A stretch of 64,000 nucleotides of DNA. Origin: Deltaproteobacteria bacterium (GTDB lineage: Bacteria > JADJOY01). The DNA is taken from the NCBI GenBank assembly GCA_016713535.1, contig JADJOY010000040.1:36281-100280 (forward strand), in the 5' to 3' direction. The notes beneath the pieces are model-generated. The model was given only the letters and a program-made list of their open reading frames with translations, did not search any database and was not told the origin of the DNA. The position numbers were made by a program, and so were the translations under genes. Shown here piece by piece: positions 1 to 11,264 of this stretch (position 1 is the stretch's first letter; each line of letters begins with the position of its first letter).

Positions 1-869
1 GGCTCCCCCTGACGTGCGAACGCGCGGCCCGCGGCGATCGTCTCGGTGAAGCTCATCAGCGCGATGCCGAGGGCAGGCGCCCACAGCTCCTCGAACAGCG
101 CGAGCGTGGGCCGGGTCAAGTGCGGCAGGCCGCCTGGCACGTGGCCCACGGTGCTGACGCCGAGGTCGTGGAGGCCGAGGACCATGGACGCCGCGATGGC
201 GCCGCCGACGGCAACCAGCGGCGCCGGCGCTCTCGGCACGAAGCGCTCGACGATCCCGAGCACGGCGAGCGTCGCCACGGCCACCGCGAGGGTCGCGAGC
301 GAGGTCTCGGGAAGCGCCGAAGCGGTCGAATAGAGATCGCGGAAGAAGCCCGCCTTGGTAATGTGCAGCCCGAGGAGCTTGGGAAGCTGGTCGACCACGA
401 TCACCAGCCCGATGCCGGCCTTGAACCCCGCCAGCACCGGGTCGGAGATGAAGTTCGCGACGAAGCCCAGGCGGAAGAGCCGCGCCGCGAGCAGCACCGC
501 GCCGACCAGCGCCGTGAGCGTCGCCGCGGCCACCAGCGGCTCGACCGGCTGTGGCAGGTGCGCCACCGCCGCGAGCTCGGCGCCAGCGAGGATCGCGATG
601 GTGGTGGTGGTGCTCACGCTCAGCACCCGCGAGCTGCCGAGGAGCGCGTAGATCACCATCGGCACGAACGCCGTGTAGAGGCCGACCTCGAGCGGGAGTC
701 CTGCGATGGTCGCGTAGGCCATCGCTTTCGGCAGCACGACCGCCGAGGTGGTGAGGCCCGCGACGACATCGGGCCGGAGCGCCGCGCGCTCGTAGCGTCG
801 TAGCCAGTCGAACGCCGGGATCCAGGCTGTGGATCGCTCCCGTGTCATCGCGATCTCGATTCTCCGCAT
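1..869 (-). CDS. SulP family anion permease, N-terminal part (gene runs off the left edge)
   Basis: The minus strand reads about 289 residues of a SulP-type inner-membrane transporter, a family that moves sulfate, bicarbonate or similar anions. Seen: an N-terminal stretch with RPDVVAGLTTSAVVLPKAMA, the typical SulP entry motif (GLTVGVVAIPQAMA-like), then repeated hydrophobic segments, FISDPVLAGFKAGIGL, and FTETIAAGRAFA at the window edge, which is the conserved SulP FSE-like motif. The C-terminal STAS domain would lie beyond the window. ATG codons at 869 and 848 are in the same frame; neither has a good ribosome site, so the start is uncertain. The substrate cannot be told from this fragment. 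It is transcribed away from the next gene. Confidence 0.88.
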   Translation of the reverse strand, partial: MRRIEIAMTRERSTAWIPAFDWLRRYERAALRPDVVAGLTTSAVVLPKAMAYATIAGLPLEVGLYTAFVPMVIYALLGSSRVLSVSTTTTIAILAGAELAAVAHLPQPVEPLVAAATLTALVGAVLLAARLFRLGFVANFISDPVLAGFKAGIGLVIVVDQLPKLLGLHITKAGFFRDLYSTASALPETSLATLAVAVATLAVLGIVERFVPRAPAPLVAVGGAIAASMVLGLHDLGVSTVGHVPGGLPHLTRPTLALFEELWAPALGIALMSFTETIAAGRAFARQGE

Positions 870-953
870 GAGCCGGTTCGAATTCCAGAACGCCGCGAGC
901 TCGCGAGCGTTCCCTCTCCGTAACCTTGGCCCGCCGAGCCGGGTCAGGTCAGG

Positions 954-969
954 TGTCCCCTTCGGGCAG
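954..969 (+). promoter_or_regulatory. Candidate operator, CCC-N4-GGGCAG, site 1
   Basis: TGTCCC-CTTC-GGGCAG lies 150 bases before the ATG of the secreted protein at 1119. It is one of seven similar sites in the window that share the right half GGGYAG and the CCC-N4-GGG core, placed upstream of envelope genes. No binding protein is proven. Confidence 0.4.
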
Positions 970-1118
970 GTTCCTGGCGAAGTGAGCTACGCATAGGCTG
1001 CGATTCGCCTAGCGGCGCCCCGTCTTCGAGTCGAGCCTGTGTTCTCATGTCGATGGCGTCGATCTTGTATTGTTGCACCACCCGGCACCGATCGGGACAT
1101 TGCTGTCTGGAGGAATCC

Positions 1119-1835
1119 ATGCGCCGAGTCAGGCTGGTGCTCTCCCTCGTCGTCCTCGGGCTGCTGCCCGCCCCCCACTCCGCCCGGGCCGCCGACGCGT
1201 GTGGCGTGGCGCCCACGGTCCAGCCGGTACGCGACGAGGACAAGGCCAAGCAGACGGTCACCTACGCTGGGGAGGCGCAGAACCGGGGCGACCGGACGGC
1301 ACGCTTCACGTCGGTGCGACTGCAGGTCGTGAACCGGTCGAGCGGCGCGGTCCTGGGCGAAGCGTCGCAGGCCCTCGTCCCCGGCTCCCTCGCGCCCGGC
1401 CAGACCGCCAAGTTCAAGGTCACGGCCTCCAACGAGGGATCGAGCTACCTCGACGTGAAGGTCGACGAGAGGCTCACCTTCGAGGCCACGCGCTGCGAGG
1501 CACCCGACGCCGGCGCGGCTGCGAACGGGTCGAGCCAAGGCGCGTGCGACGTCGTGGTCAGCCAGCCGTTCGAGAAGTCGATCGACGACCAGGCGCACAC
1601 CATCACCTTCACCGGCACGGTCGAGAACCGCGGCCGCGGCACCGCCAAGAACGTCGAGGTCACGGGCTGGGTGATCAGCCAGGACCAGCTGCTCGCGAAG
1701 AAGGCGGCCGGCTCCGAGCCGCGAAACCTCGGTCCCGGCGAGCGCGGAACCTTCAGCGTCACGGTCCCGCTCGAGGCCGGGCAGCGCAAGAGCATCAACG
1801 ACCGCGTGACCGTCGCCGCCGAGCGGTGCGACTGA
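1119..1835 (+). CDS. Secreted protein with two repeated FxLYD-like beta domains
   Basis: A 238-residue exported protein. It opens with a clear Sec signal peptide (MRRVRLVLSLVVLGLLPAP, cleavage near ARAAD). The mature part has two similar halves, each beginning near a cysteine (DACGVAP, GACDVVVS) and carrying a pattern of the type TYAGEAQNRG / TFTGTVENRG, then V.L.V and a GxxAPGQTAKF / NLGPGERGTF turn, ending near a second cysteine (TRCE, ERCD). This resembles FxLYD/DUF3426-type immunoglobulin-like domains; each half probably has one disulfide. GGAGGAATCC just before the ATG sets the start at 1119. It ends 35 bases before the phosphofructokinase gene and may be co-transcribed with it. Function unknown. 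Confidence 0.75.
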   Translation: MRRVRLVLSLVVLGLLPAPHSARAADACGVAPTVQPVRDEDKAKQTVTYAGEAQNRGDRTARFTSVRLQVVNRSSGAVLGEASQALVPGSLAPGQTAKFKVTASNEGSSYLDVKVDERLTFEATRCEAPDAGAAANGSSQGACDVVVSQPFEKSIDDQAHTITFTGTVENRGRGTAKNVEVTGWVISQDQLLAKKAAGSEPRNLGPGERGTFSVTVPLEAGQRKSINDRVTVAAERCD

Positions 1836-1870
1836 GCACCGAGCACCCCGCAGCGAAGCGAGGCCCAGCC

Positions 1871-2952
1871 ATGAGCGCGAAGATCGGGATCGTCACCGGC
1901 GGCGGGGATTGCCCCGGGCTCAACGCGGTGATCCGCGCGGTCGCGCGCACCGCCGCCCATCAGGGCTGGGAGACGATCGGCTTCCTGGGTGGCTACGACG
2001 GGTTGCTCGAGCCGGCACAGGTCCGGCCGATCGAGTACCACGAGCTCGATGGCCTGCTGTTACGTGGCGGCACCATCCTCGGCACGGCCAACCGCGGCCG
2101 CTTCGCTGCCAAGACCGGCCACGGGGATGCGCAGCGCATCCCGGCCGCCACCCTCGACGAAGCCAGGGCGACGATCGACAAGCTCGGCGTCACCGCGCTG
2201 GTCTGCATCGGTGGCGACGGTTCCTCAGCATCGCCCACCAGCTCCACGAGCACGGCATCCCGATCGTGGGCATCCCCAAGACGATCGACAACGACCTCGC
2301 CGCCACCTACATGACCTTCGGTTTCGACTCGGCGGTCGCGTGCGCGACCGATGCGCTCGACCGCCTCCACACCACCGCCGAGAGCCATCGTCGCGTCATG
2401 ATCCTCGAGGTGATGGGCCGCTACGCGGGGTGGATCGCGATGATGTCGGGGATCGCCGGAGGCGCCGAGGTGATCCTGATCCCCGAGATCCCGTTCCGCA
2501 TCGAGAGCGTGTGCGAGGCGGTCGCGGCGCGTGAACGCCTCGGCAAGCACCACACCATCGTGGTCGCCGCCGAAGGGGCCCGCCCACACGGCGGGACCTT
2601 CGCCACCGTGGGTGAGCAGGCCAGCGATCGCGAGGCGCGCCTCGGCGGCCTCGGCGCGATGGTGGGCAGCGAGATCGAGAAGCGCACCGGCAAGGAGACG
2701 CGCGTGGTGGTGCTCGGACACCTCCAGCGCGGCGGCAGCCCGACCCACTGGGACCGCGCCCTGTGCACGGTATTCGGCGCCAAGGCCGTGGAGCTGGTGA
2801 AGGCCGGCGCGCTCGGCCGGATGGTGACCTACACCGGCTCGTCGGTGGACTCGGTACCCCTCGCCGACGCGGTCGGCCACATTCGCACGGTGCCGCCCGA
2901 CGGTGGGCTCGCCAGCACCGCGCGCGCGCTCGGCATCTGCCTCGGCGAGTGA
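1871..2952 (+). CDS. pfkA: 6-phosphofructokinase, group III type, with one frameshift
   Basis: Phosphorylates fructose 6-phosphate in glycolysis. Seen: GGGDCPGLNAVIRA at the N-terminus, GGDGS, PKTIDNDL, MGRYAGWIA and LGHLQRGGSPT, covering the whole family in order. GGDGS (Gly at the position equal to E. coli 104) together with PKTIDND (Lys at 124) is the combination of ATP-dependent group III enzymes; PPi-dependent ones have GGDDT. The reading frame changes at about 2223: adding one C to 'ttcctcag' joins GGDGS to LSIAHQLHEHG and gives a normal 360-residue protein. A sequencing deletion is the simplest cause; a real mutation would make it a pseudogene. Start at the ATG at 1871. It leads the carbohydrate cluster. 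Confidence 0.88.
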
Positions 2953-2986
2953 GCGTCCCGCGCCCACGGGGCGCCGGGAGAGTGCG

Positions 2987-4674
2987 ATGGATGCGCCCAA
3001 CGTGAAGCTCTCGCGAGAGTCGTGGGGCCGCTGGCTGCGCACCATTCGTGCCTTCGTCACCTCCGAGGTGGGTCGACGCGCGGCGGTGCTGTTCGCGCTG
3101 CTGCTCGCGTTCCTGGTCGGGATCAACGGCCTCAACGTGCTGAACAGCTACGTGGGCCGCGACTTCATGACGGAGATCGAGCACAAGTCGACGGCCGGAT
3201 TCGTCTACAAGGGCGCGCTCTACGTCGGCGTGTTCGCGCTCACGACGATCGCCGCGGTGCTCTACCGGTTCACCGAGGAGCGCCTCGCGCTGCTTTGGCG
3301 GCAGTGGCTGACCCAGCGGATCGTGCGCCGCTACGTCTCGGACGCCACGTACTTCCGGCTCCGTGACGCGGGCGAGCTCGCCAACCCCGACCAGCGCATC
3401 GCCGACGACGTCCGCACCTTCACCGCGATGACGCTCTCGCTGGCGCTGGTGCTGCTCAACGCGACCTTCACCGTGATCGCGTTCGCGGGCGTCATGTGGT
3501 CGATCAGCCCGCGGCTCTTCGTCGTCGCGGCGGTGTACGCGGCGATCGGCTCGGTGCTGACGATCCTGTTCGGGCGGCCACTGGTGTGGCTCAACTACAA
3601 CCAGGCGGACCGTGAGGCCAGCTTGCGCTCGGAGCTGGTGCACGTGCGCGAGAACGCCGAATCCATCGCGCTCGGGGGGCGCGAGGGGCAGCTCCGCGAG
3701 CGCATCCTGAACCGCGTCGACCAGGTGGTCGTGAACACCCGTCGCATCATCGCGGTGAACCGCAACCTCGGCTTCTTCACCACGGGCTACAACTACCTCA
3801 TCCAGATCATCCCGGTGCTGATCGTGGCGCCGCTCTTCATCGCCGGGAAGGCCGAGTTCGGCGTGATCTCGCAATCGGCGATGGCGTTCTCTCACCTGGT
3901 CGCGGCGTTCTCGGTGATCATCAGTCAGTTCCAGGCCATCTCGTCCTACGCGGTCGTGCTCGCGCGGCTCGGGGTCCTCACCGAGGCCGTCGAGCAGGCC
4001 GACATCCGCGGCGCTGGCTCGCGGATCACCATCGACACCACGCGCGACGAGCTCGGCTACGCCGACCTGACGCTGCGCTCGGCGCGCGACGGGCGCACGC
4101 TGGTCGAGCGCCTCACCCTGGACGTGCCGCGCGGCCGACGAGTGCTGGTCGCGGGCCCGAACGAGTCCGCGCGCGTGGCGCTGTTCCGCGCCACCGCGGG
4201 ACTCTTCGACTCCGGCGAGGGGCTCGTCCGGCGCCCCGCGAACGGACGCATCCTGTTCCTCACCGAGCGTCCGTACGTGCCACCCGGCAGCTTGCGGCAG
4301 GCGGTCGTGCCACCCGGCCGCGAGCGCGAGATCGACGACGCGCGCATCCTCGAGACCCTCGCCGCGCTCGGCGCCACCAAGGTCGCGGCGCGCGCCGGTG
4401 AGCTCGACGCGGAGCGCGACTGGGACGACTTGCTCTCGCTCGGCGAGCAGCAGCTCGTGGCGCTCGCCCGCGTGATCGTCGCAGCGCCGGTCTTCGCACT
4501 CCTCGATCGTCCCACCACCACGCTCGGCGACGAGAGCGTGCTCAACGTGCTCGACGTGCTCGCCGCGCGAGACATCACGGCCGTGACCTTCGCCGCCGAC
4601 GCCATCCTCGTCGCGCACCACGACTGCTGCCTGACCCTCGAGGACGACGGGGGTTCCGCTGGCAGGCTGGCTGA
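2987..4674 (+). CDS. ABC-D (SbmA/YddA-like) transporter half with degenerate ATPase site
   Basis: About 562 residues. Residues 20-340 form an ABC_membrane_2-type domain: hydrophobic segments near 32-50, 75-93, 150-170, 176-195 and 265-287, and the signature ANPDQRIADDVRTF typical of SbmA/BacA/YddA and peroxisomal ABC-D proteins. A nucleotide-binding domain follows, but its catalytic motifs are eroded. The Walker A region reads GPNESARVA (Arg396 where Lys is needed), Walker B is FALLDRP (Arg508 in place of Glu), and no switch histidine is seen. The LSLGEQQ signature remains. Start ATG 2987 follows GGGAGAG. No stop occurs before the next gene in this frame; one extra G in the G5 run at 4649-4653 would give a TGA at 4672-4674, the end used here. 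Confidence 0.72.
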
Positions 4675-4702
4675 CCCGCGAACACCAAGGAGAACCTCCT
4701 CG

Positions 4703-7700
4703 ATGACCCTGCTCGAACCGGCGCGACTCGAGAGCCCATCCGGGCTCGCGGTGCAGGTGTGCGCAAACGGCGCGATCCGGCGCGTCGACCACCGCGACGT
4801 GATGCTCAACCTCTTCCTCGGCACCGAGCTCGACGGCGCCGCGGGGGGGCTCTTCCTGCGCCGCCACGGTGAGCGATCGCGGTGGATCCCGCTCACCGGA
4901 CCGCGCGCCCCGGGGAGGGTCTCGAGCGACGACGGCGGGCTGGTGATCGAGGGTGCCTGGGACGAGCTCGCGTTCCGCGCCGAGCTCCGCCTCGCCGAAT
5001 CCGTGCCGGCCTGGTTCTGGCACGTGACGCTCGTGAACCAGGGCGAGGACGCCGAGACCGTCGACCTCGTGTTCGCGCAGGACCTGGCCCTCCACGACTA
5101 CGGGATGATCCGGCTCAACGAGTACTACGTGAGCCAGTACGTCGACCACACGCCGCTCGACCATCCGAGCGTCGGAGTGGTGGTGGCCTCTCGCCAGAAC
5201 CTGTCGGTGGCCGGGCGGCATCCGTGGACCGTGATCGGCTCGCTCGGGCGCGGCGTGAGCTTCGCCACCGACGCCCTCGACCTGGTCGGGCTCGCGGCGC
5301 GCGCGGGCACCGGTGCCGATGGGCTCGACACGGCGCGCCTCGCCGGGGTGCGCCACCAGCACGAGCACTCGCTGGTCGCGATCCAGGACGAGGCGACGGT
5401 GCTCGAGCCCGGCGCCTCGGCGACGCGCGGCTTCTTCGTGTGGTTCGAGCCCGACCACCCGGGGGTGACCGCGGAGGCCGACCTCTCCTTGGTCGACCAG
5501 GCGCTCGCCCTCCCCGAGGCGGACGGGACCGCCCGCGTGACCGCGGTGAAGGCCACGGCCGATCCGGGCGGAGGCGCCGCGACGCTCTTCTCGGCGTGCC
5601 CGCGCCTCGCCGTCCGCGAGCTCGACGAGGGTGAGCTCGAGCGCCACTTCGGGGCCGAGCGACGCGCGATCGAGCGCTCGGACGCGGGGCTGCTCTCGTT
5701 CTTCACCGGCACGCAGGCGCACGTGGCACTACCGGCCAAGGAGCTCGCCGGGCTGCGGCCACACGGTCAGATCCTGCGCTCCGGAGCGGCGCTCGTCCCC
5801 GAGGAGACGGCGCTCACGTCGACGGTGTGGATGGGGGGCGTCTTCCACTCGATGATCACGCAGGGGCACGTCAGCATCAACCGCTTCCTCTCGACCACCC
5901 ACGGCTACCTCGGGCTCTTCCACTCCCACGGCCAGCGGATGTTCGTCGAGCTCGGCGGTGGCTGGCGGCTCCTCGACCAGCCCTCGGCGTTCGAGATGAC
6001 ACCGAGCAGCGCGCGCTGGCTCTACGCTCACGCCGAAGGGGTGCTGGAGATCCGGAGCTGGGCGAGCGTCGAGCGTCACGAGCTGTGGCTCGCGGCGCGA
6101 GTCCTCGAAGGCCTGCCGTGCCGCTTCCTGATCTCCCACCACGTCGCGATGAACGGCGACGACGGCGCGGTCCCCGGCCCGGTGCGCTTCGACCACGACG
6201 CCGCGGGCCTCGCGATCCGCGCGATCCCCGATAGCGACGTCGGGCGCCGTTTTCCCGAGGGGACCTTCCGCATCGACCCGACCCTCGGCACGAGCCTCGA
6301 GCGCGTCGGCGGCGACGAGCTGCTTTTCGTCGACGGCCGCTCGCGCAACCAGCCGTTCCTGACGCTCGTCACCGCGCCCAGCGCGTCGATCGGAGTGCGC
6401 ATCACCGGTCACCTGATCGCCGAGGGCGACGATCCGATCCACGCCGAGGACGTGGACGACCACGCAGATACCGACGCCGCAGCAGCAGCGCGGCGGTGGG
6501 CGCGCTCCGAGCTCCCCCTCGCCTTGCCCGCCGCGACCACGAAAGCGCACGGCGCCGACGCGTCGACGACCGTCGCCGAGCTGCGCGAGATCCTTCCCTG
6601 GCTCGCCCACGACGCGCTCGTCCACTACCTCTCGCCGCGTGGCCTCGAGCAGTACTCGGGCGGCGGCTGGGGAACCCGCGACGTGTGCCAGGGGCCGGTC
6701 GAGCTGCTGCTCGCGATCGGCGAGTGGGGGCCGATCCGGGGCGTGCTGACACGCGTCTTCCGCAACCAGAACACCGACGGTGACTGGCCGCAGTGGTTCA
6801 TGTTCTTCGAGCGCGAGCGCACCATCCGGCCCGGCGACTCGCACGGCGACATCGTGTTCTGGCCGCTGCTCTGCTCTCGGCCAGTATCTGCTCGCGTCCG
6901 ACGACTTCGACTTCCTCGACGAGCTCGTGCCGTTCTTCCACGCCGACGGCGACGAGCACGCCGAGCACGCCCCGATCACCACCCACGTCGAGCGCGCGCT
7001 CGCGCTCGTCGAGACCCGCCTCATCCCCGGCACGCGCCTGGTCTCGTACGGCCACGGCGACTGGAACGACTCGCTCCAGCCCGTGGACCGGGACCTCGCC
7101 GAGCACCTCGTCAGCGCTTGGACCGTGACCCTCCATCACCAGTCCTTCGCGACGCTGGCGGCGGCGCTCGAGCGCGCCGGACGCGCGCCGCTGGCCGCGC
7201 GCCTCGCCGCGGCGCTGCCGGGGATCCGAGAGGATTTCCAGCGCGACGCGGTGATCGACGACGTCATCGCGGGTTTCGTGCATTTCCCCACCGAAGGCAC
7301 GCCGCACCCGGTCATCCACCCCCGCGACGCGGCCACCGGGGTCCGCTACAGCTTGCTGCCGATGATCCACGCCATCCTCGCCGACCTGCTCACCCCGGCG
7401 CAGGTGGATCGCCACCGCGAGGTCATCCGCCGACACCTGCTCGCGCCCGACGGCGCTCGGCTCTTCGACCGGCCCTTCCCGTACCGGGGCGGTGTCCAGC
7501 GCCAGTTCCAGCGCGCGGAGGCGAGCACGTTCTTCGGCCGCGAGGTCGGCATCATGTACACGCACGCACACCTCCGGTACGCGGAGGCGATGGCGCACCT
7601 CGGCGACGCCGGGGCCTTGGTGCTCGCGCTGCGGCAGGCGAATCCTGTCGGGCTCGCCGGCGCGGTGCCCAATGCTCGGCTGCGGCAGGCGAACTGCTAC

Positions 7701-8135
7701 ACGTCGTCGTCGGACGCCGACTTCCGCGATCGTTACGACGCGATCGCCCACTACGACCGGCTTCTCTCCGGGAAGGTCGCCGTCGAAGGGGGATGGCGGG
7801 TCTACTCGAGCGGCGCGGGGATCGCTTTCCGGCTCATCCGCGAGTGTCTGCTCGGAGTGCGGCTCAGGCGCTCGACCGTCACCCTCGACCCGGTGCTCCC
7901 GCGCGCGTTCGACGGCCTCGTCGCGACGTTCGTGATCGACGGACGCGCCGTCGAGATCCACTACCGGGTCGGCGCGCGCGGTCACGGGCCCCGCGCCCTC
8001 ACCCTCGACGGCAAGGATCTGCCGTTCGAGCGCGAGGCCAATCCCTGGCGCACCGGCGGCGCCGTCGTGGCGATGGACGCGTTGAGGGCGGGCCTCGGCG
8101 GCGGTCCACACGTGCTGACGGTCGAGCTCGACTGA
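4703..8135 (+). CDS. GH94-family glycoside phosphorylase, possibly 1,2-beta-oligoglucan phosphorylase (one frameshift)
   Basis: About 1143 residues. The N-terminal half is the beta-sandwich seen in GH94 enzymes (NLFLGTELDG, LFLRRHGE); the C-terminal half is an (alpha/alpha)6 barrel with GHGDWNDSLQPV, which contains the family's general-acid Asp. GH94 enzymes cleave beta-glucosidic bonds with phosphate, giving sugar 1-phosphate. The length and N-terminal architecture recall 1,2-beta-oligoglucan phosphorylases, but cellobiose- or laminaribiose-acting relatives cannot be excluded. ATG 4703 has AAGGAG ten bases upstream. The frame changes near 6872: removing one T joins HGDIVFWPLL to ALGQYLLASDDF. 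An adjacent phosphofructokinase and second sugar-acting protein suggest use of glucan oligomers. Confidence 0.75.
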
Positions 8136-8146
8136 GCGGAGCGACG

Positions 8147-11100
8147 ATGCGTGACGAGATCCTCGACGATTTCCGCGACACCAGCGGCTGGCTCGCGGTC
8201 GCCTCCGGCCAGGCCGAGCTCACCCTCACCCCCGACCCGAGCCCCGGGGGCGCAGCGCTGCGCCTCGCGTACGACTTCCACGGCAGCGGCGGGTTCGTGG
8301 TCGCGCGCAAGGTCTTCGCGCGCGCGATGCCGAGCGTGTGGGCGCTGACCATGCGAGTGCGCGGCGCCGCACCCGCCAACAAGCTCGAGATCAAGCTCGC
8401 GGATCCCTCCGACAAGAACGTGTGGTGGTGGCACCGCGACGCTTACGAGTTCCCGGCGGAGTGGAGCACGCTACGCATCCGCTCGAGTGAGGTCGGCTTC
8501 GCGTGGGGCCCGGCGGGTGGCGGCTCACTCACCACGCTCGGCGCGCTCGAGATCGCGATCGCCGCCGGTCCCGGAGGGCGCGGCACGGTGTGGCTCGAGG
8601 ACCTGCGCTTCGAGAACCTCGAGCTGACCGCCCCGCCGGTCGTTCGCGCGTCCTCGAGCGCCGCCGGTCATGCCGCCGGGAACGTGCTCGACCGATCGGC
8701 CGCCACGAGCTGGCGCGCCGCGAGCGACGGGGCGCCGGCCTGGCTCGCCCCCTAGACTTCGGCGCCGAGCACGAGCTCGGCGGCCTGGTGATCGACTGGG
8801 CCGATGCGAAACGTCCCGGTCGATCGCCGTGGAGACGAGCGACGACGGTGTCACGTGGGCCGAGCGGTGGAGCGCGGCCGACGCCGAGGGCGCGCGCAGC
8901 TACGTGTACCTGGCGGGCGGCGCGCGTACGCGCCATCTTCGCCTCCGCTTCCGCTCGGGCTCGGAAGGAGCGTTCGGCGTCACCCACCTCGACGTCCGAC
9001 CGTTCGACTTCTCGCGATCGCTCGAGGAGTTCTTCCACGCGGTCGCGGCGAGCGAGCCGCGCGGCCACCATCCCCGCTGGCTGTCCCGCGAGCAGACGTA
9101 CTGGACCCCGGTCAACGCCGACGGCGGCGCCGTCGCGCCGATCCTCAACGAGGAGGGGATGCTCGAGCCCGACCGGGCGAGTTTCTCGCTCGAGCCGTTC
9201 CTGTTCGTCGACGGCTCGCTCCTCACCTGGGCCGACGTCGAGGTCGCGACGTCGCTCGCCGACGGCGATCTGCCGATTCCCACGTCGTGCTGGCGCTCGC
9301 GCGACGGGTTCACGCTCACCACGACGGCGTTCGCCACCGACCCGGGCTGCGGCCCCGTCGCCTACGTCCGCTACCAGGTCACCAATGGCGGGGGCGAGGC
9401 ACGCGCGGTGCGGCTCTTCCTCGCGATCCGGCCGTTCCAGGTGAGCCCGCCGTGGCAGGCCTTCCAGGGAATCGGCGGCACCAGCAAGATCTCCCGCCTC
9501 GTGTGGGCGGACGGCGCCGTCGAGGTCGAGGGACGGCTGCGCAAGCGGGTGGTGCCGATCACCGCGCCGAGCGGCTTCGGCGCCGCCGCGTTCGAGCAAG
9601 GTGGCGTGGTCCGCCACCTCGTGGCCGGCGAGCTGCCGGCTCGTGCGGAGGTGAGCGACCCCTTCGAGCACGCCTCGGGCGCTCTCGCCTGGGACCTCGC
9701 GCTGGCACCCGGTGCCTCGGCCGAGGTGCTGGTCGCGGTGCCGTACGGCGAGAGCGGCGCGGCCGCGGCGGACGTGCGGCAGGCCTCGGCCTCGATCTCG
9801 CTGGCCGAGCACACGCGCGGCTGGCGCGAGAAGCTCGGCCGGGTGCGGATCTCCCTCGGCGGCGGTCCCGCGGAGGCCGTCACGAGCGTACGCACCGCGA
9901 CCGCCCACATCCTCGTCAACCGCGACCGCGTGGCGATCCAGCCCGGGCCGCGCCGCTACACCCGCTCGTGGGTGCGCGACGGCGCGACCATGGCGGCGGC
10001 GCTGCTGCGCATGGGTCTCACCGACGAGGTCCGCGACTTCATCCGCTGGTACGCGCCCTACCAGCGCGCCGACGGCAACGTGCCGTGCGCCGTCGACCAC
10101 GCCGGCGCCGACTGGCTCCCCGAGCACGACAGCCACGGCCAGCTCGTGTTTCTGGTCGCCGAGTACTTCCGCTTCACCGGCGACCGCTCCCTGGTGAGCG
10201 AGCTGTGGTCGGCGGTGGTTCGCGCCGTGGACTACCTCGAGGTGCTGCGCGCCACGCGGCTCACTCCCGAGTTCGCGAGCCCGCCCCGTCAGGCGTGCTA
10301 CGGGATCCTCCCCGAGTCGGCCAGCCACGAGGGCTACCTCGCCCATCCCGTGCACGCGTACTGGGACGACTTCTGGGCGCTGCGCGGGATCGGCGACGCG
10401 GTGCTGCTGGCGCGGGTGATGGGCGACGCGGCCGCCGAGACGCGCTTCGCCGCGCTCGCGCGGTCGTTCCACGACTGCCTCTACTCCTCGATCGCCGAGA
10501 CCATCCGCGCGCGCGACATCCCGTACGTGCCGGGCTCCGTCGAGTGGGCGGACTTCGATCCCACCGCCACGTCCACGGCCATCTCCACCACCGACGCCGC
10601 CGATCGCTTACCGGCGAAGGCGCTGGCCTGGACCTACGACGAGTACCTGCGTGGCGTCGGCCAGCGGATCCGTGGCGAGATCGACTGGAACAACTACACC
10701 GCTTACGAGATCCGGACACTCGGCGCGCTGGTGCGCCTCGGGCGTCGGGCGGACGCGCTCATGCTGTTGGACTTCTTCCTCGCCGACCGCCGGCCGCGCG
10801 CGTGGAACCAGTGGCCCGAGATCTCGTGGCGCGACCCTCGGAGCCCGGGGCATCTCGGCGACGTGCCGCACTCGTGGATCGGCTCCGAGTTCGTGCTCGC
10901 GGTGCTCTCGCTCCTCGCCTACGAGCGGCCGAGCGACGAAGCGCTTGTGGTCGCGGCCGGCGTGGGGGAGAGCTGGATCGAGAGGACCGACGTCGAGGTC
11001 GAGAAGCTCCCCACCTGGTGGGGGGCCTCTCTCCTACCGGCTGAGGCGCACGGGTCCCCGGGAGCTCACGCTCGAGCTGAGGTCCGGGATCGCGGCGCCG

Positions 11101-11238
11101 CCGGGCGGGATCGTGGTCCAGCCGCCACTGCCGGGCGCCCTCACCCAGGTCGACGTGGACGGCGCGCCTCACGCGAGGTTCGACGCCTCGAGCGTGTCGC
11201 TCGACGCCGGCCCCGCGACGGTCGTGATGCGGTTCTGA
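8147..11238 (+). CDS. Large (alpha/alpha)6 glycosidase-like protein with discoidin-like domain (three frameshifts)
   Basis: About 1030 residues after repair. The first ~190 residues resemble a carbohydrate-binding beta-sandwich (DDFRDTSGWLAV...WLEDLRFENL). Next comes an F5/8C discoidin-like stretch (VLDRSAATSW...AVETSDDGVTW), a beta-sandwich, and an (alpha/alpha)6 barrel with RSWVRDGATMAAALLRMG, EHDSHGQLVFLVAEYF and WNQWPEISWRDP. The SWVRDGA block resembles GH15/GH63/debranching-type barrels; the family and substrate are not identified. No signal peptide is seen. The frame changes in the C5 run 8748-8752 and the C3 run 8815-8817 (one C missing each) and in the G6 run 11020-11025 (one G extra). 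It starts 11 bases after the GH94 gene, so the two probably act on the same sugar. Confidence 0.65.
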
Positions 11239-11264
11239 TCGGGCAGGCGCCGCCCCTTCCGGGC

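Noticed and set aside
2396-5722. A minus-strand open frame of over 1100 codons
   Set aside because: It is a shadow of the plus-strand PFK, ABC and GH94 genes; its product is an Arg/Glu/His-rich string with no family features.
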